A DNA stretch of 14,874 bases from Thermoplasmata archaeon (GCA_023129265.1 JAGMCJ010000170.1:1-14874), one strand, 5' to 3'; numbered from the stretch's first letter, positions 1 to 6,929 are shown. A program made the numbers and translations. The notes: generated from the sequence alone by a model not told the origin.

Positions 1-755
1 CGAGGGAGCTGAAGGAGACCTTCGGTGCGAAGAACCCCAGGTCCTGGTGGATGAGGTTCCACACCCAGACCGCCGGATGCTCGCTCACCGCCCAACAGCC
101 GGAGAACAACATCGTCAGGGTGGCCATCCAGGCCATCGCCGCTGTCCTTGGCGGGACGCAATCGCTCCACACGAACTCTATGGACGAGGCCTACGCGGTG
201 CCATCGGCCAAGGCTGTGAAGATAGCCCTGAGGACGCAGCAGATAATCGCGCACGAGAGCGGCGTCGCCAACACGATAGACCCGCTCGGCGGCTCCTACT
301 TCGTCGAATACCTCACGGACAGGATGGAGGAGGAGTCCTACGATTACTTCGACAAGATCGAGAAGCTGGGAGGGGTCATACCGGCCCTCGAGAAGGGGTT
401 CTTCCAGAAGGAGATCGCGCGCGCCGCGTACCGCTACCAGAAGGAGACGGACGATAAGGACCGGATCATAGTGGGCGTCAACGAGTACGTTGAGGAGCGA
501 CCCATCGAGATTGCGCTCGTCGACATGGACCCGGAGGGCGAGAGGAAGCATCTGGAGAGGCTCAACAGGCTCAAGAAGGAGAGGGACCAGAAGGAGACCC
601 AGAAGTGCCTCGACAGACTGAAGAAAGCGGCGGAGGGCGAGGAGAACGTGATGCCCTTCATCCTCGACTGCGTGAGGGCTCATGCCACGCTCGGGGAGAC
701 GTGCGGCGTGCTCAGAGAGGTGTTCGGGGAATATCGGGAACCAATCATCTATTGA
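1..755 (+). CDS. mcmA1: methylmalonyl-CoA mutase large (catalytic) subunit, C-terminal part
   Basis: Incomplete at the window edge; the reading frame begins at base 3 and ends with TGA at 753-755. The protein is the C-terminal part of the TIM-barrel subunit of adenosylcobalamin-dependent methylmalonyl-CoA mutase, which interconverts (R)-methylmalonyl-CoA and succinyl-CoA in propionate and branched-chain metabolism. Recognisable family segments are RFHTQTAGCSLTAQQPENN, GGTQSLHTNSMDEA, LRTQQIIAHESGV and IDPLGGSYFVE. The end is the linker and C-terminal helices of the archaeal split form: no B12-binding domain follows in the same chain, and that domain is the next gene. The stop codon overlaps the Shine-Dalgarno (SD) sequence of the next gene, so the genes are co-transcribed and probably translationally coupled. 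The family assignment is secure; substrate specificity (methylmalonyl versus isobutyryl or ethylmalonyl) cannot be settled from this fragment, but the MeaB partner and split architecture fit methylmalonyl. Confidence 0.95.
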   Translation, partial: RELKETFGAKNPRSWWMRFHTQTAGCSLTAQQPENNIVRVAIQAIAAVLGGTQSLHTNSMDEAYAVPSAKAVKIALRTQQIIAHESGVANTIDPLGGSYFVEYLTDRMEEESYDYFDKIEKLGGVIPALEKGFFQKEIARAAYRYQKETDDKDRIIVGVNEYVEERPIEIALVDMDPEGERKHLERLNRLKKERDQKETQKCLDRLKKAAEGEENVMPFILDCVRAHATLGETCGVLREVFGEYREPIIY

Positions 756-764
756 GGTGTATCA

Positions 765-1157
765 ATGGCGAAGTTGAGAGTCTTGGTCGCAAAACCAGGG
801 TTGGACGGTCATGATAGAGGCGCGAAGGTCGTGGCCCGCGCGCTCAGGGACGGAGGCGTAGAGGTCATCTACACGGGCCTGCACCAGACGCCGGAGCAGA
901 TCGTCGAGGCCGCCATCCAGGAGGATGTCGATGCCATCGGACTGAGCTGTCTCTCCGGCGCTCATATGACGCTTTTCAGGACCGTGATGGAGATTCTCAA
1001 GGAGAAGGGGATCGACGACATCGTCGTGACGTGCGGTGGGATAATACCGGACGAGGACGTCACCAAGCTGAAGGAGATGGGGATCGCGGCCGTCTTCGGT
1101 CCGGGGACCCCGCTCCAGACCATCGTGGATTTCCACAGGAATATCGCGGGGAAGTAG
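765..1157 (+). CDS. mcmA2: methylmalonyl-CoA mutase small subunit, B12-binding
   Basis: A 130-aa stand-alone cobalamin-binding subunit. It carries the DxHxxG signature as D14-G-H16-D-R-G19, where the histidine is the lower axial ligand of cobalt. The later family motifs GLSCLSGAHM (about residues 64-73) and a glycine-rich nucleotide-loop region (CGGIIP and VFGPGTPL) are also present. The Rossmann-like fold binds adenosylcobalamin and docks on the large subunit. The start ATG at 765 has the SD sequence GAGGTG ending 5 bases upstream and overlapping the stop of the large-subunit gene. The stop TAG (1155-1157) abuts the ATG of meaB with no gap. Length is normal for the archaeal/bacterial split-type small subunit. 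Confidence 0.96.
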   Translation: MAKLRVLVAKPGLDGHDRGAKVVARALRDGGVEVIYTGLHQTPEQIVEAAIQEDVDAIGLSCLSGAHMTLFRTVMEILKEKGIDDIVVTCGGIIPDEDVTKLKEMGIAAVFGPGTPLQTIVDFHRNIAGK

Positions 1158-2096
1158 ATGGAGCTGGTCGAGCGCCTGCTCAGAGGCGACAAGAGGGCGG
1201 CGGCGAAGGCGATATCGATTCTGGAGGACTACGACAAGAAGGCGGCCGACGTTCTTGGCGCGATCTACCCGCACACGGGAAAGGCCCACATCATCGGGAT
1301 CACTGGCCCGACCGGGACGGGGAAGAGCACGCTGGTCTTCGCTCTGGCCAAGGAGTTCAGGAAACGGGACAAGAAAGTGGGGATCATCGCCATCGACCCC
1401 ACGTCCCCATTCACGGGCGGCGCGCTGCTCGGGGACCGGATTCGGATGGGGAACCTCACTCTCGACGAAGGCGTGTTCATCAGGAGCATGGGCACGCGCG
1501 GACATGCGGGCGGGACGTCAAGAGCGACCGCGGACGTGATCAAGGTGCTCGACGCCATGGGCATGCAGAAGATCTTCGCGGAGACCGCCGGCGCGGGCCA
1601 GTCGGAGGTCGACATCGCAAGGATAGCGCACACGTCGATCGTCGTGGAGATGCCGGGCCTGGGAGACGACATCCAGGCCATGAAGGCAGGCATCCTAGAG
1701 ATAGGCGACATCTTCGTCGTGAACAAGGCGGACCTCGACGGCGTCGACGGCACCTTGGCGAACCTCAGCCTGGCGGTCGAGCAGGAGAAGCCGAGCGGGT
1801 GGAAACCGAAGATACAGCTGACCGTGGCGACGGAGGACAAGGGCGTGTCGGACCTCGCGGACCTGATCGAGGAGCACTACGACTTCCTCAAACAGAGCGG
1901 GACGCTGGAGGCGGAGGGTGTCGAGCGGGCGAGGGAGGAGCTCCGCGCGGCGCTGACGCATCACCTGTTCTTGAGGGTCTTTGAAAGGCCCGAGCTCATA
2001 GGGGAGTTCAACAACCTCGTTCAGATGATTGCCAAGAAGGAGATGGACCCGCACTCGGCGGCGGAGAAGCTTCTCGGATTGGCGGGAATCGCCTGA
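1158..2096 (+). CDS. meaB: MeaB/ArgK family G3E GTPase, mutase chaperone
   Basis: 312-aa P-loop GTPase. Walker A is GPTGTGKST at residues 50-58. Next comes the MeaB-specific segment DPTSPFTGGALLGDRIRM (about 80-97), the switch-like ETAGAGQSE (about 142-150), and the base-recognition motif NKAD (about 190). The C-terminal helices are those used for dimerisation in the family. In MeaB/MMAA proteins GTP hydrolysis gates delivery of adenosylcobalamin to methylmalonyl-CoA mutase and protects the enzyme from inactivation. Older annotations as an arginine/ornithine transport kinase (ArgK) are misleading. The ATG follows the small-subunit stop directly, with a purine-rich GGGGAAG as a weak SD, which makes it the last gene of the three-gene operon. 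One small difference from many homologues: the motif is ETAGAGQSE rather than ETVGVGQSE. Confidence 0.95.
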   Translation: MELVERLLRGDKRAAAKAISILEDYDKKAADVLGAIYPHTGKAHIIGITGPTGTGKSTLVFALAKEFRKRDKKVGIIAIDPTSPFTGGALLGDRIRMGNLTLDEGVFIRSMGTRGHAGGTSRATADVIKVLDAMGMQKIFAETAGAGQSEVDIARIAHTSIVVEMPGLGDDIQAMKAGILEIGDIFVVNKADLDGVDGTLANLSLAVEQEKPSGWKPKIQLTVATEDKGVSDLADLIEEHYDFLKQSGTLEAEGVERAREELRAALTHHLFLRVFERPELIGEFNNLVQMIAKKEMDPHSAAEKLLGLAGIA

Positions 2097-2111
2097 GCCG
2101 CTTCTCGTGAG

Positions 2112-2186
2112 CGGACGTGGGGGGATTCGAACCCCCGACAGCCAGCTTAGGAGGCTGGTGCCATATCCAGGCTAGGCCACACGTCC
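2112..2186 (-). tRNA. tRNA-Arg (anticodon CCU)
   Basis: Read on the minus strand, the gene folds as a complete cloverleaf. The acceptor stem is GGACGTG/CACGTCC and the D arm is closed by GCC/GGC. The anticodon arm is CCAGC-CTCCTAA-GCTGG, giving anticodon CCT, which reads the AGG arginine codon. The T arm is GGGGG-TTCGAAT-CCCCC, and the discriminator base is G at 2112. No CCA is encoded, as usual in many archaea, and no intron is seen. A TATA-like sequence at 2209-2216 lies about 26 bases before the mature 5' end. The gene converges on the mutase operon, with 15 bases between its 3' end and the meaB stop. Confidence 0.96.
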
Positions 2187-2206
2187 CAATGATGCAGAAT
2201 GCACGA

Positions 2207-2216
2207 GCTTATAAAA
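2207..2216 (-). promoter_or_regulatory. TATA box of tRNA-Arg
   Basis: On the minus strand the sequence reads TTTTATAAGC, a near-ideal archaeal TATA box, centred about 26 bases upstream of the tRNA 5' end. It lies in the 43-base spacer between the end of the FKBP gene and the tRNA, so the tRNA has its own promoter. Confidence 0.75.
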
Positions 2217-2229
2217 TTGTGTCGAGTGC

Positions 2230-3123
2230 CTATTCCTTCTCCGGCTCGGGCGCCTCTTCGGCGGGGAGTTCCTCGGGCACCCTCTCTTCCTCCGGGGCAT
2301 CCTCGCTCGGTTCGTCTTCGGCGGCTTGCTCTTCCTCTTCGACATCTTCAGCGGGGAGTTCCTCTGGTGCTCCCTCTTCCTCCGGAGCCTCCTCCTTCGC
2401 CTCGTCTTCGGCGGGCTCCTCCTTCTTCACGTACTCCTCGACGAAACGTATGGAGTCGAAGCCTGCGATCTCCCTCAGGTCGCTGACGACCCTGTACTTC
2501 GCAACGAACCAGAGCTCGTCGTACTTGCAGACGTCGGCCAGCTTGATCATCACGTCCTCGCCGATGACCTTAACCTCGAACTCCTCTGGGTCGCCGTAGT
2601 CCATCTCGATGATCCCCTTCGCCTTGTCATGGGGCGACGCGGCCTTCTTCGTGACGGTGTATTCGTACTTTAGGGTCCTTCCCGCCAGCGGGTTGTTGAA
2701 GTCCACGCGAACGCGGCCCGCCGTGACTGCGGTAATCGTGCCCTTCTTGTTCCCCAGGACGACCTCCTTCCCGACCTCGGGGGCGATCTCCTTCCTGACG
2801 AACTCCCTTATCGAGTGCAGCTGCACCAGCCGGGGGTCCCTCTCTCCTGCCGCCTTGTCCGGCGGTATCTCGACGACGGTCTTCTCGCCGACCTTCACGC
2901 TCCTCAGGGACTCCTCCCATCCGGGGAAGATCCTGCCCTTGCCCACGACAATCGGCTGAGGAGCGTAGACCCTCTTCTCGTCGAACTTGTCGTGTTCCTC
3001 GGCAAGTTCCTGGTTCGTCGTGTCGAAGAGGTCTTCCCTACCGTCAGGTAGTAGAATCCAAAGGCTGTAATCGACGTATACCAGGTCTCCATCTGAGATT
3101 GTCTGCGGGGCTTCCTCGGGCAT
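2230..3123 (-). CDS. FKBP-type peptidyl-prolyl cis-trans isomerase with acidic tail
   Basis: 297-aa long-type archaeal FKBP/SlyD-like prolyl isomerase, acting as a folding catalyst and chaperone in the cytoplasm; no signal peptide. The N-terminal part has DGDLVYVDYSLW and the FKBP segment VGKGRIFPGWEESL (about 61-74). An insert-in-flap-type chaperone region follows, and the family signature DFNNPLAGRTLKYEY lies at 141-155. A second mixed domain spans about 160-230. Residues about 235-297 are an extremely Glu/Pro/Ala-rich tail containing an imperfect 21-residue repeat with a 30-residue period (239-259 and 269-289). I chose the ATG at 3123: an in-frame GTG at 3150 exists, but it lies only about 10 bases from the TATA-like box, too close for a transcript that includes it. 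Such tails are probably solubilising or protein-binding; this is inference. Confidence 0.9.
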   Translation of the reverse strand: MPEEAPQTISDGDLVYVDYSLWILLPDGREDLFDTTNQELAEEHDKFDEKRVYAPQPIVVGKGRIFPGWEESLRSVKVGEKTVVEIPPDKAAGERDPRLVQLHSIREFVRKEIAPEVGKEVVLGNKKGTITAVTAGRVRVDFNNPLAGRTLKYEYTVTKKAASPHDKAKGIIEMDYGDPEEFEVKVIGEDVMIKLADVCKYDELWFVAKYRVVSDLREIAGFDSIRFVEEYVKKEEPAEDEAKEEAPEEEGAPEELPAEDVEEEEQAAEDEPSEDAPEEERVPEELPAEEAPEPEKE

Positions 3124-3152
3124 CAGAGCACCTGCGGTCGGATATGACACTT

Positions 3153-3170
3153 GGCATAAAGCTTTTTGCC
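3153..3170 (-). promoter_or_regulatory. palindromic promoter region of the FKBP gene
   Basis: An 18-base near-perfect palindrome (GGCA-TAAAGCTTTTT-GCC on the plus strand) lies 3 bases downstream of the tfb stop region and about 35 bases upstream of the FKBP ATG. Its AT-rich centre is correctly placed for a TATA box driving the FKBP gene. The symmetry could also make it an operator or a 3' hairpin for tfb. The promoter role is inferred from spacing only. Confidence 0.45.
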
Positions 3171-3172
3171 AG

Positions 3173-4093
3173 TCAGCTCCTGAAGTTCAGGTCGAGGCTC
3201 GCGATAATCCTCTTGTACCTGTTCCTTATGGTGACTTCTGTCACGCCCGAGACCTCGGCGACGTCCTTCTGCGTGCATGGCTGACCGCATATCGCGGAAG
3301 CGATGTAGATTACCGCCGCGGCGACCCCCGAGGGCGCCACTCCGGACGCGAGCTCGGCCTGCTCGACTTCCTCCAGGATCTCCATGCTCTTCCTCTGGAC
3401 GTCCATGCCCAGCCTGAGCCTGTTGCAGAACCGCGGGATGTAGTCCCCCGGGCTCTGAGGCATCAGCTTCAGGCTGAGCTCCCGGGCGATCGTCCTGTAC
3501 GTCCTCCCGATGCTCTTCCTGTCCACCCTTGCCTCGTTCGCCATCTCGTCCAGCGTTCTCGGAACCTGGCACTTCCTGCACGCCGCGTACAGGGTGGCTG
3601 CAACGACCTCGTCGATGCTCCTTCCCCTCACGAGGTTCTTCGAGGACGCCTTCCTGTAGAAGACGGCGGCCGTCTCCCTCACGTGCCTCGGGAGCCCCAT
3701 CTTGGAGGCCATCGTGTTGATCTCAGTCAAACCCTGGGCCAAGCTTCTCTCCCCCGCTTTCGACGTTCGTATCCTATGCTGCCACTTCCTCAGCCTGTAT
3801 ATCTGCGACCTGGACTTGTGCGGGATTGCCTTGCCATACGCGTCCTGATTCCTCCACCCAATCTGCGTGGAAAGCCCGTAGTCGTGGGACATTATGCTCA
3901 GCGGCGGTCCCGTCCGCTCGCGGCTCTCCCTCTGATCGGAGTCGAAGGCCCTCCATTCTGGACCCTCGTCTATGATGGAATCAGAAAGCACGAGGCCGCA
4001 GTTGCCGCAGATGACTTCCGCGCGCTCATAGTCCCTGATTAGTCTCTCACATTGACACTCCGGACAAACAGTCCTCCCCTCATCCGATTCCAT
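3173..4093 (-). CDS. tfb: transcription initiation factor B (TFB/TFIIB)
   Basis: 306-aa archaeal general transcription factor that bridges TBP-TATA-BRE DNA and RNA polymerase. The N-terminal zinc ribbon has C10-P-E-C13 and C29-G-N-C32. The B-reader/linker region contains DEGPEWRAFD (about 42-51). Two cyclin-like repeats follow (about 105-200 and 205-300): the first includes RGRSIDEVVAATLYAACRKC and the second ends in the helix-turn-helix ASGV...CTQKDVAEVSGVTEVTIRNRYK that contacts the BRE. Length is normal for a full TFB. The ATG at 4093 lies about 30 bases after a TATA-like box at 4119-4127, so the mRNA is probably almost leaderless. Many archaea carry several TFB paralogues; whether this is the housekeeping copy cannot be told here. 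Confidence 0.97.
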   Translation of the reverse strand: MESDEGRTVCPECQCERLIRDYERAEVICGNCGLVLSDSIIDEGPEWRAFDSDQRESRERTGPPLSIMSHDYGLSTQIGWRNQDAYGKAIPHKSRSQIYRLRKWQHRIRTSKAGERSLAQGLTEINTMASKMGLPRHVRETAAVFYRKASSKNLVRGRSIDEVVAATLYAACRKCQVPRTLDEMANEARVDRKSIGRTYRTIARELSLKLMPQSPGDYIPRFCNRLRLGMDVQRKSMEILEEVEQAELASGVAPSGVAAAVIYIASAICGQPCTQKDVAEVSGVTEVTIRNRYKRIIASLDLNFRS

Positions 4094-4118
4094 ATGCGGC
4101 TATAAAACTGATGTCTAA

Positions 4119-4127
4119 CTATAAAAG
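4119..4127 (-). promoter_or_regulatory. TATA box of tfb
   Basis: CTTTTATAG on the minus strand, about 30 bases before the tfb ATG. A second TATA-like word at 4101-4107 lies only 8 bases from the ATG and is too close to serve. Upstream (4182-4209) two mutually exclusive hairpins can form: CTGGG-AAG-CCCAG or CCAGGA-N7-TCCTGG. They lie in the otherwise featureless 245-base spacer between tfb and the kinase gene, and may be the kinase 3' structure. Confidence 0.55.
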
Positions 4128-4338
4128 GGTTGCTTGCGAAAAATTGACATTATTTCGAACAATCTCACCAAAGTTTAGGTTCTGGGAAGCCCAGGAGCTT
4201 TTGTCCTGGCAGTTCCCTGTAGTTTGGGGGGCGGACACATCCGAATTGGGAAGGGCGTTCACGACCCACACCCGTGATTTGAGAGGCGACGTTCACCCAG
4301 CTGGAAGCGCCAGTCGGTGGAAGAGCCGCCGGCCCCGC

Positions 4339-4821
4339 TCATCTCTTGTACCCGATCTTCCTGAGGAACTCCTTCCTCTCCTCGGCCTGCTCCTCGGTCT
4401 CGACACCCTTCGGGCTCTCGCCATCGATGACTCCCATGATTCCCCTGCCCTGTTCAGACTTCGCGACTACGACCTGGAGTGCGTTCGCCGTTGCCGCGAA
4501 TATGCCGCAGACCTCTGGCACGCTCTTGATTCGCGGAAGCAGGTTAATCGGATAGGCGCCCCGCATCAAGAGCACGAATGTGTGGCCCGCTCCGATCCTC
4601 TCCGCGTTCTTGACCGCTAGACCCTGCAGCTCGTCATCCGTCCCGTCCGATCGGATGAGGCAGTCCGCGGAGGCTTCGCAGAACGCGATGCCGAACTCGA
4701 CGCCTGGCACGGACGTGATGACGGCCTCGTAGATGTCCTCCACGGTCTTGATGAAGTGCGTCTGGCCCAGGATGAGATTCACATCATCGGGCTTCTCGAT
4801 CTGTACTGTCTCGAGCTCCAT
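4339..4821 (-). CDS. adenosine-specific kinase (DUF355/COG1839 family)
   Basis: 160-aa protein that matches the small DUF355 family over its whole length: VNLILGQTHFIKTVEDIYEA, SVPGVEFGIAFCEAS, the AGHTF/MRGAYPINLL region, VPEVCGIFAATAN, and the C-terminal QGRGIMGVIDGESPKGVE followed by FLRKIGYK. The family is annotated as adenosine-specific kinase on structural and ligand-binding grounds, probably acting in nucleoside salvage; the in vivo role is poorly known. The ATG at 4821 lies about 26 bases after a TATA-like CTTTTTAG (4843-4850, minus strand), with no SD, consistent with a leaderless transcript. It is divergent from the endonuclease IV-like gene. Confidence 0.88.
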   Translation of the reverse strand: MELETVQIEKPDDVNLILGQTHFIKTVEDIYEAVITSVPGVEFGIAFCEASADCLIRSDGTDDELQGLAVKNAERIGAGHTFVLLMRGAYPINLLPRIKSVPEVCGIFAATANALQVVVAKSEQGRGIMGVIDGESPKGVETEEQAEERKEFLRKIGYKR

Positions 4822-4842
4822 GTCTCGAGAATCGCGTTCCCG

Positions 4843-4873
4843 CTAAAAAGGATTGCTCAACAAAGCCTTTATC
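4843..4873. promoter_or_regulatory. divergent core promoters (kinase and endonuclease IV-like gene)
   Basis: The 72-base spacer contains two TATA-like boxes on opposite strands. CTTTTTAG (minus strand, 4843-4850) is about 26 bases from the kinase ATG. CCTTTATC (plus strand, 4866-4873) is about 24 bases from the ATG at 4894. Both imply leaderless mRNAs; neither gene has an SD. The boxes are only about 20 bases apart, so TBP/TFB binding at one may affect the other. Confidence 0.55.
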
Positions 4874-4893
4874 GATGTCCTGCCGATTCACGG

Positions 4894-5700
4894 ATGATGT
4901 TCTACCTCGGCCCTGCGGGCGCCCCGCTCGACGCGAAGGGGATGGAGGACGGCCTTCCCATGCTGAAGGAGATGGGGCTCAACGCCATGGAGGTCCAGTA
5001 CACGCACGGAATCCAGACGAAGCTGGAGACGGCGGAGAGGCTGGGGAGGATCGCGAGGGAGAACGGCATCCGCATAAGTTGCCACGCACCCTACTATATC
5101 AATCTCAATTCCAGAGACAAGGGCGTGCTCAAGAAGAGCTACATGTGGATACACCGCACCGCCGAGATGATGAACGCCTGGGGCGGGTACATGCTCGTGC
5201 ACCATCCGGGCTTCATGCATGGGATGAAACCATCCGCTGTCACGAGGAACATCAAGAGGAGGCTGGCGGGCTGCGTGAAACGCATCCGCGACGAGGGCTG
5301 GGAGATGTTCATAGGCCTCGAGATGACGGGGAAGTTGGCGGGGTTCGGGACACTGGGCGAGATCGTCAAGATCTGTCAGGACATCGAGGGCGTGTATCCC
5401 GTCATCGACTGGGCTCACGCCCACGCCCGCGACCAAGGGCGCTTCAAGAGAGTGCAGGACTTCGAGGATCTCCTCCGAGAGTACGAGGAGTTCACGACGG
5501 ATTTCCTCCACTGCCACTTCAGCTGCATAGAGTACGGTGAGAGGGGGGAGAAGAGGCACCTCGAGATCGGGGAGATGTCGCCTGACTTCGCGAAGCTGGC
5601 AAAGGTTCTGAAGAAGCGGGAGTACGACATGACGATCATAAGCGAGAGCCCCGTAAAAGACAGAGACTCACTGAAGATGAAGCGCATTCTCGGGTTGTAG
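4894..5700 (+). CDS. endonuclease IV-like TIM-barrel metalloprotein (AP endonuclease family 2 fold)
   Basis: 268-aa protein of the AP endonuclease family 2/xylose isomerase-like superfamily. Segments corresponding to metal ligands of endonuclease IV are visible: SCHAPYYINL (H64), VHHPGF (H104), GLEMTGK (E143), IDWAHAHA (D172, H175), LHCHFS (H206), KRH (H222) and ISESP (E251). At the position where endonuclease IV has Asp-Arg-His the sequence reads Lys220-Arg-His222, so one expected aspartate ligand is missing. An AP-endonuclease role in base-excision repair is likely but not certain; an isomerase-like role is the alternative. The start is ATG at 4894, as the longer frame upstream runs through the divergent promoter. 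A strong extended hairpin lies 20 bases after the stop. Confidence 0.82.
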   Translation: MMFYLGPAGAPLDAKGMEDGLPMLKEMGLNAMEVQYTHGIQTKLETAERLGRIARENGIRISCHAPYYINLNSRDKGVLKKSYMWIHRTAEMMNAWGGYMLVHHPGFMHGMKPSAVTRNIKRRLAGCVKRIRDEGWEMFIGLEMTGKLAGFGTLGEIVKICQDIEGVYPVIDWAHAHARDQGRFKRVQDFEDLLREYEEFTTDFLHCHFSCIEYGERGEKRHLEIGEMSPDFAKLAKVLKKREYDMTIISESPVKDRDSLKMKRILGL

Positions 5701-5718
5701 CATCTTGGCGGGCCGAAT

Positions 5719-5753
5719 GCTTCGGGTGGGAGGCTAAGCCCGCCGCCCGAGGG
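5719..5753. other. strong extended hairpin after the endonuclease IV-like gene
   Basis: Bases 5720-5752 pair almost end to end: CGGG with CCCG, GG with CC, then GGC-TAA-GCC at the tip, with one 2x2 internal mismatch. A competing 7-bp repeat GGCGGGC (5707-5713)/GCCCGCC (5738-5744) overlaps it. No T-tract follows, so this is not a classical archaeal terminator; it may stabilise the 3' end. The rest of 5760-5863 shows no other feature. Confidence 0.5.
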
Positions 5754-5863
5754 CTTGAGCGGAAGGGTGTCAAAACGCCCAATTCGTGAAATGGGAAAAA
5801 AGGTTGGCAAGACTTTCCCGAAGTTCAATAATTTCAAGATGTAACGAACTAGTAACTTACTTC

Positions 5864-5882
5864 CGAAAAGCGTCTTAATATC
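5864..5882 (+). promoter_or_regulatory. BRE/TATA-like core promoter for the ORF at 5907
   Basis: A purine-rich BRE-like CGAAAAGCG is followed by the TATA-like CTTAATATC, whose centre lies about 28 bases before the ATG at 5907. This supports a leaderless transcript starting near that ATG and covering the two following ORFs. Confidence 0.5.
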
Positions 5883-5906
5883 TGACATCCCTTTTCTAAT
5901 GGACTC

Positions 5907-6191
5907 ATGGTTCGTGAGCGGAACCCGGCATCGCTCCGAGACGGGTCGAATGATTCTGTGGATCAACAGTCGAAGCAGTCCACGCCGGAAAGGACACGAA
6001 ACGTGCACGGTTCGTCGCTCGTCCACCAGTCAGATCTTTCCGACAGCTACTGGATCCTAACGTTGGGGAATCACCTCCTAAGAATCCGAAAATGGTTCTA
6101 CGGAGCGGTAGAAGTGGGTCCTCGATTTCTTGACCTAACTCTTCTTGAGCAGGGATCCGCCCCGAACCTACTACTGGAGGATGAACAATGA
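5907..6191 (+). CDS. hypothetical 94-aa protein
   Basis: Not recognised. The first half is polar and low in hydrophobic residues (DGSNDSVDQQSKQ); the second half is more protein-like (SYWILTLGNHLLRIRKWFY). Support for it being a gene comes from context: a BRE/TATA pair at 5864-5882 sits at leaderless distance from the ATG, and the TGA overlaps the ATG of the next gene in an ATGA arrangement typical of coupled genes. Against it, the N-terminal half has no recognisable character, and the transcript could simply be a long leader for the next gene. Confidence 0.45.
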   Translation: MVRERNPASLRDGSNDSVDQQSKQSTPERTRNVHGSSLVHQSDLSDSYWILTLGNHLLRIRKWFYGAVEVGPRFLDLTLLEQGSAPNLLLEDEQ

Positions 6192-6454
6192 CAAGATGGG
6201 AAGTTCTCAAGGAACATGTGCATGACGTGAGAAGGCTGAGGAATCTGGCTATGCTTCTCCGGGTGATCGAGTCTCACTTCAACGGGGAAGTGAAGATGGA
6301 GAAGAACCTGACGGAATACATGGCCAAGAAGTACCGGTGGGGGAACAAGACAACGAGGAAGAATCTGGACATCCTCGTGAACCTCAGTCTCCTGAAGTGC
6401 TTGAGGAGTCCGAAGGACCACTGGACCAAGATCTACTACTTGCTCGACGCTTAA
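6188..6454 (+). CDS. small winged-helix-like DNA-binding protein
   Basis: 88-aa protein with a strong SD (GGAGG, 7 bases before the ATG). The composition and pattern fit a winged helix: helix 1 about residues 5-30 (VHDVRRLRNLAMLLRVIESH), a second helix in MEKNLTEYMAKKY, a recognition-type helix KTTRKNLDILVNLSLLKCL (about 52-71), and a short wing ending KIYYLLDA. It resembles archaeal MarR/PadR-like or plasmid regulator minimal domains, but no specific family is recognised. The ATG overlaps the stop of the 94-aa ORF. A hairpin/G-tract element begins 17 bases after its stop. Confidence 0.68.
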   Translation: MTRWEVLKEHVHDVRRLRNLAMLLRVIESHFNGEVKMEKNLTEYMAKKYRWGNKTTRKNLDILVNLSLLKCLRSPKDHWTKIYYLLDA

Positions 6455-6471
6455 GTCGCCCCTTCCTCCTG

Positions 6472-6532
6472 GGGAACCAACTACGTTGTGGGGAGGCCTC
6501 GCGGCCTCATTGGGTGGGTGGGATCGGTTTTC
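6472..6532. repeat. hairpin plus G-tract element, copy 1
   Basis: The outer arms GGGAACC (6472-6478) and GGTTTTC (6526-6532) can pair with G-T wobbles. Inside are a GGGG tract (6490-6493), a 6-bp hairpin GAGGCC-TCGC-GGCCTC (6493-6508), and GGGTGGGTGGG (6512-6522). The segment 6496-6521 matches 12137-12162 at 25 of 26 positions. The four G-tracts could form a three-layer quadruplex with the hairpin as its long loop. It lies downstream of the winged-helix gene on the plus strand. Confidence 0.6.
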
Positions 6533-6706
6533 TCAGGTAGTAGAACATGCGGTCTCCCAGGGGGCTCTTGGCGACAAGCGAAGAGCTGGTTGCGATTTCC
6601 TCCAGTCTCTTCCCCTTTTTTCCGCGAAACGGAGACCCGTGGATCCCGTGCCTTTTCTGTACGATGCGGAAGCCAAGGTCCTGTCGACATAATCTCGGAA
6701 GCAGAA

Positions 6707-6895
6707 GTGCTCGAGTACGTCTCACAACGAATCGCGGAATGCCGCCGAATGCTAGCACAATGCAGAGAGTGCGATGAGCAGGACTGCGCAGCGAAGCAGA
6801 ACATCGACCTCCTAGAGTGGGCCCTCGAGCAGGGCGCGTACGTTGAGTTCTGCATGAGAGAGGACCTCACGCGTGGGGGCGAGCCAGTCAGTTGA
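6707..6895 (+). CDS. cysteine-containing hypothetical small protein, start uncertain
   Basis: About 62 aa, ending at TGA 6893-6895. The sequence is helical and coding-like, with a cysteine cluster C-x6-C-x2-C-x4-C (AEC-RRMLAQ-C-REC-DEQDC) followed by NIDLLEWALEQGAYVEFC. The frame is open further upstream to 6488, but that part runs through the repeat element at 6490-6522 and looks non-coding. No good ATG is available; a GTG at 6707 with a TATA-like ACATAATC about 18 bases upstream is my best guess. A frame switch from the upstream frame (6640-6690, FLYDAEAKVL) is possible, in which case this is the 3' part of a disrupted gene. Function unknown. Confidence 0.42.
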   Translation: MLEYVSQRIAECRRMLAQCRECDEQDCAAKQNIDLLEWALEQGAYVEFCMREDLTRGGEPVS

Positions 6896-6929
6896 AAATC
6901 TCAACGTGAAGTAGGGGTGAACGTTCAAA

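Noticed and set aside
47..457. Plus-strand ORF of 136 codons overlapping the mutase gene
   Set aside because: Arg/Gly/Pro-rich shadow of the methylmalonyl-CoA mutase frame.
4111..4620. Plus-strand ORF of 169 codons opposite the adenosine-specific kinase
   Set aside because: Most of it is antisense to a clearly conserved gene, and its sequence has no protein-like pattern.
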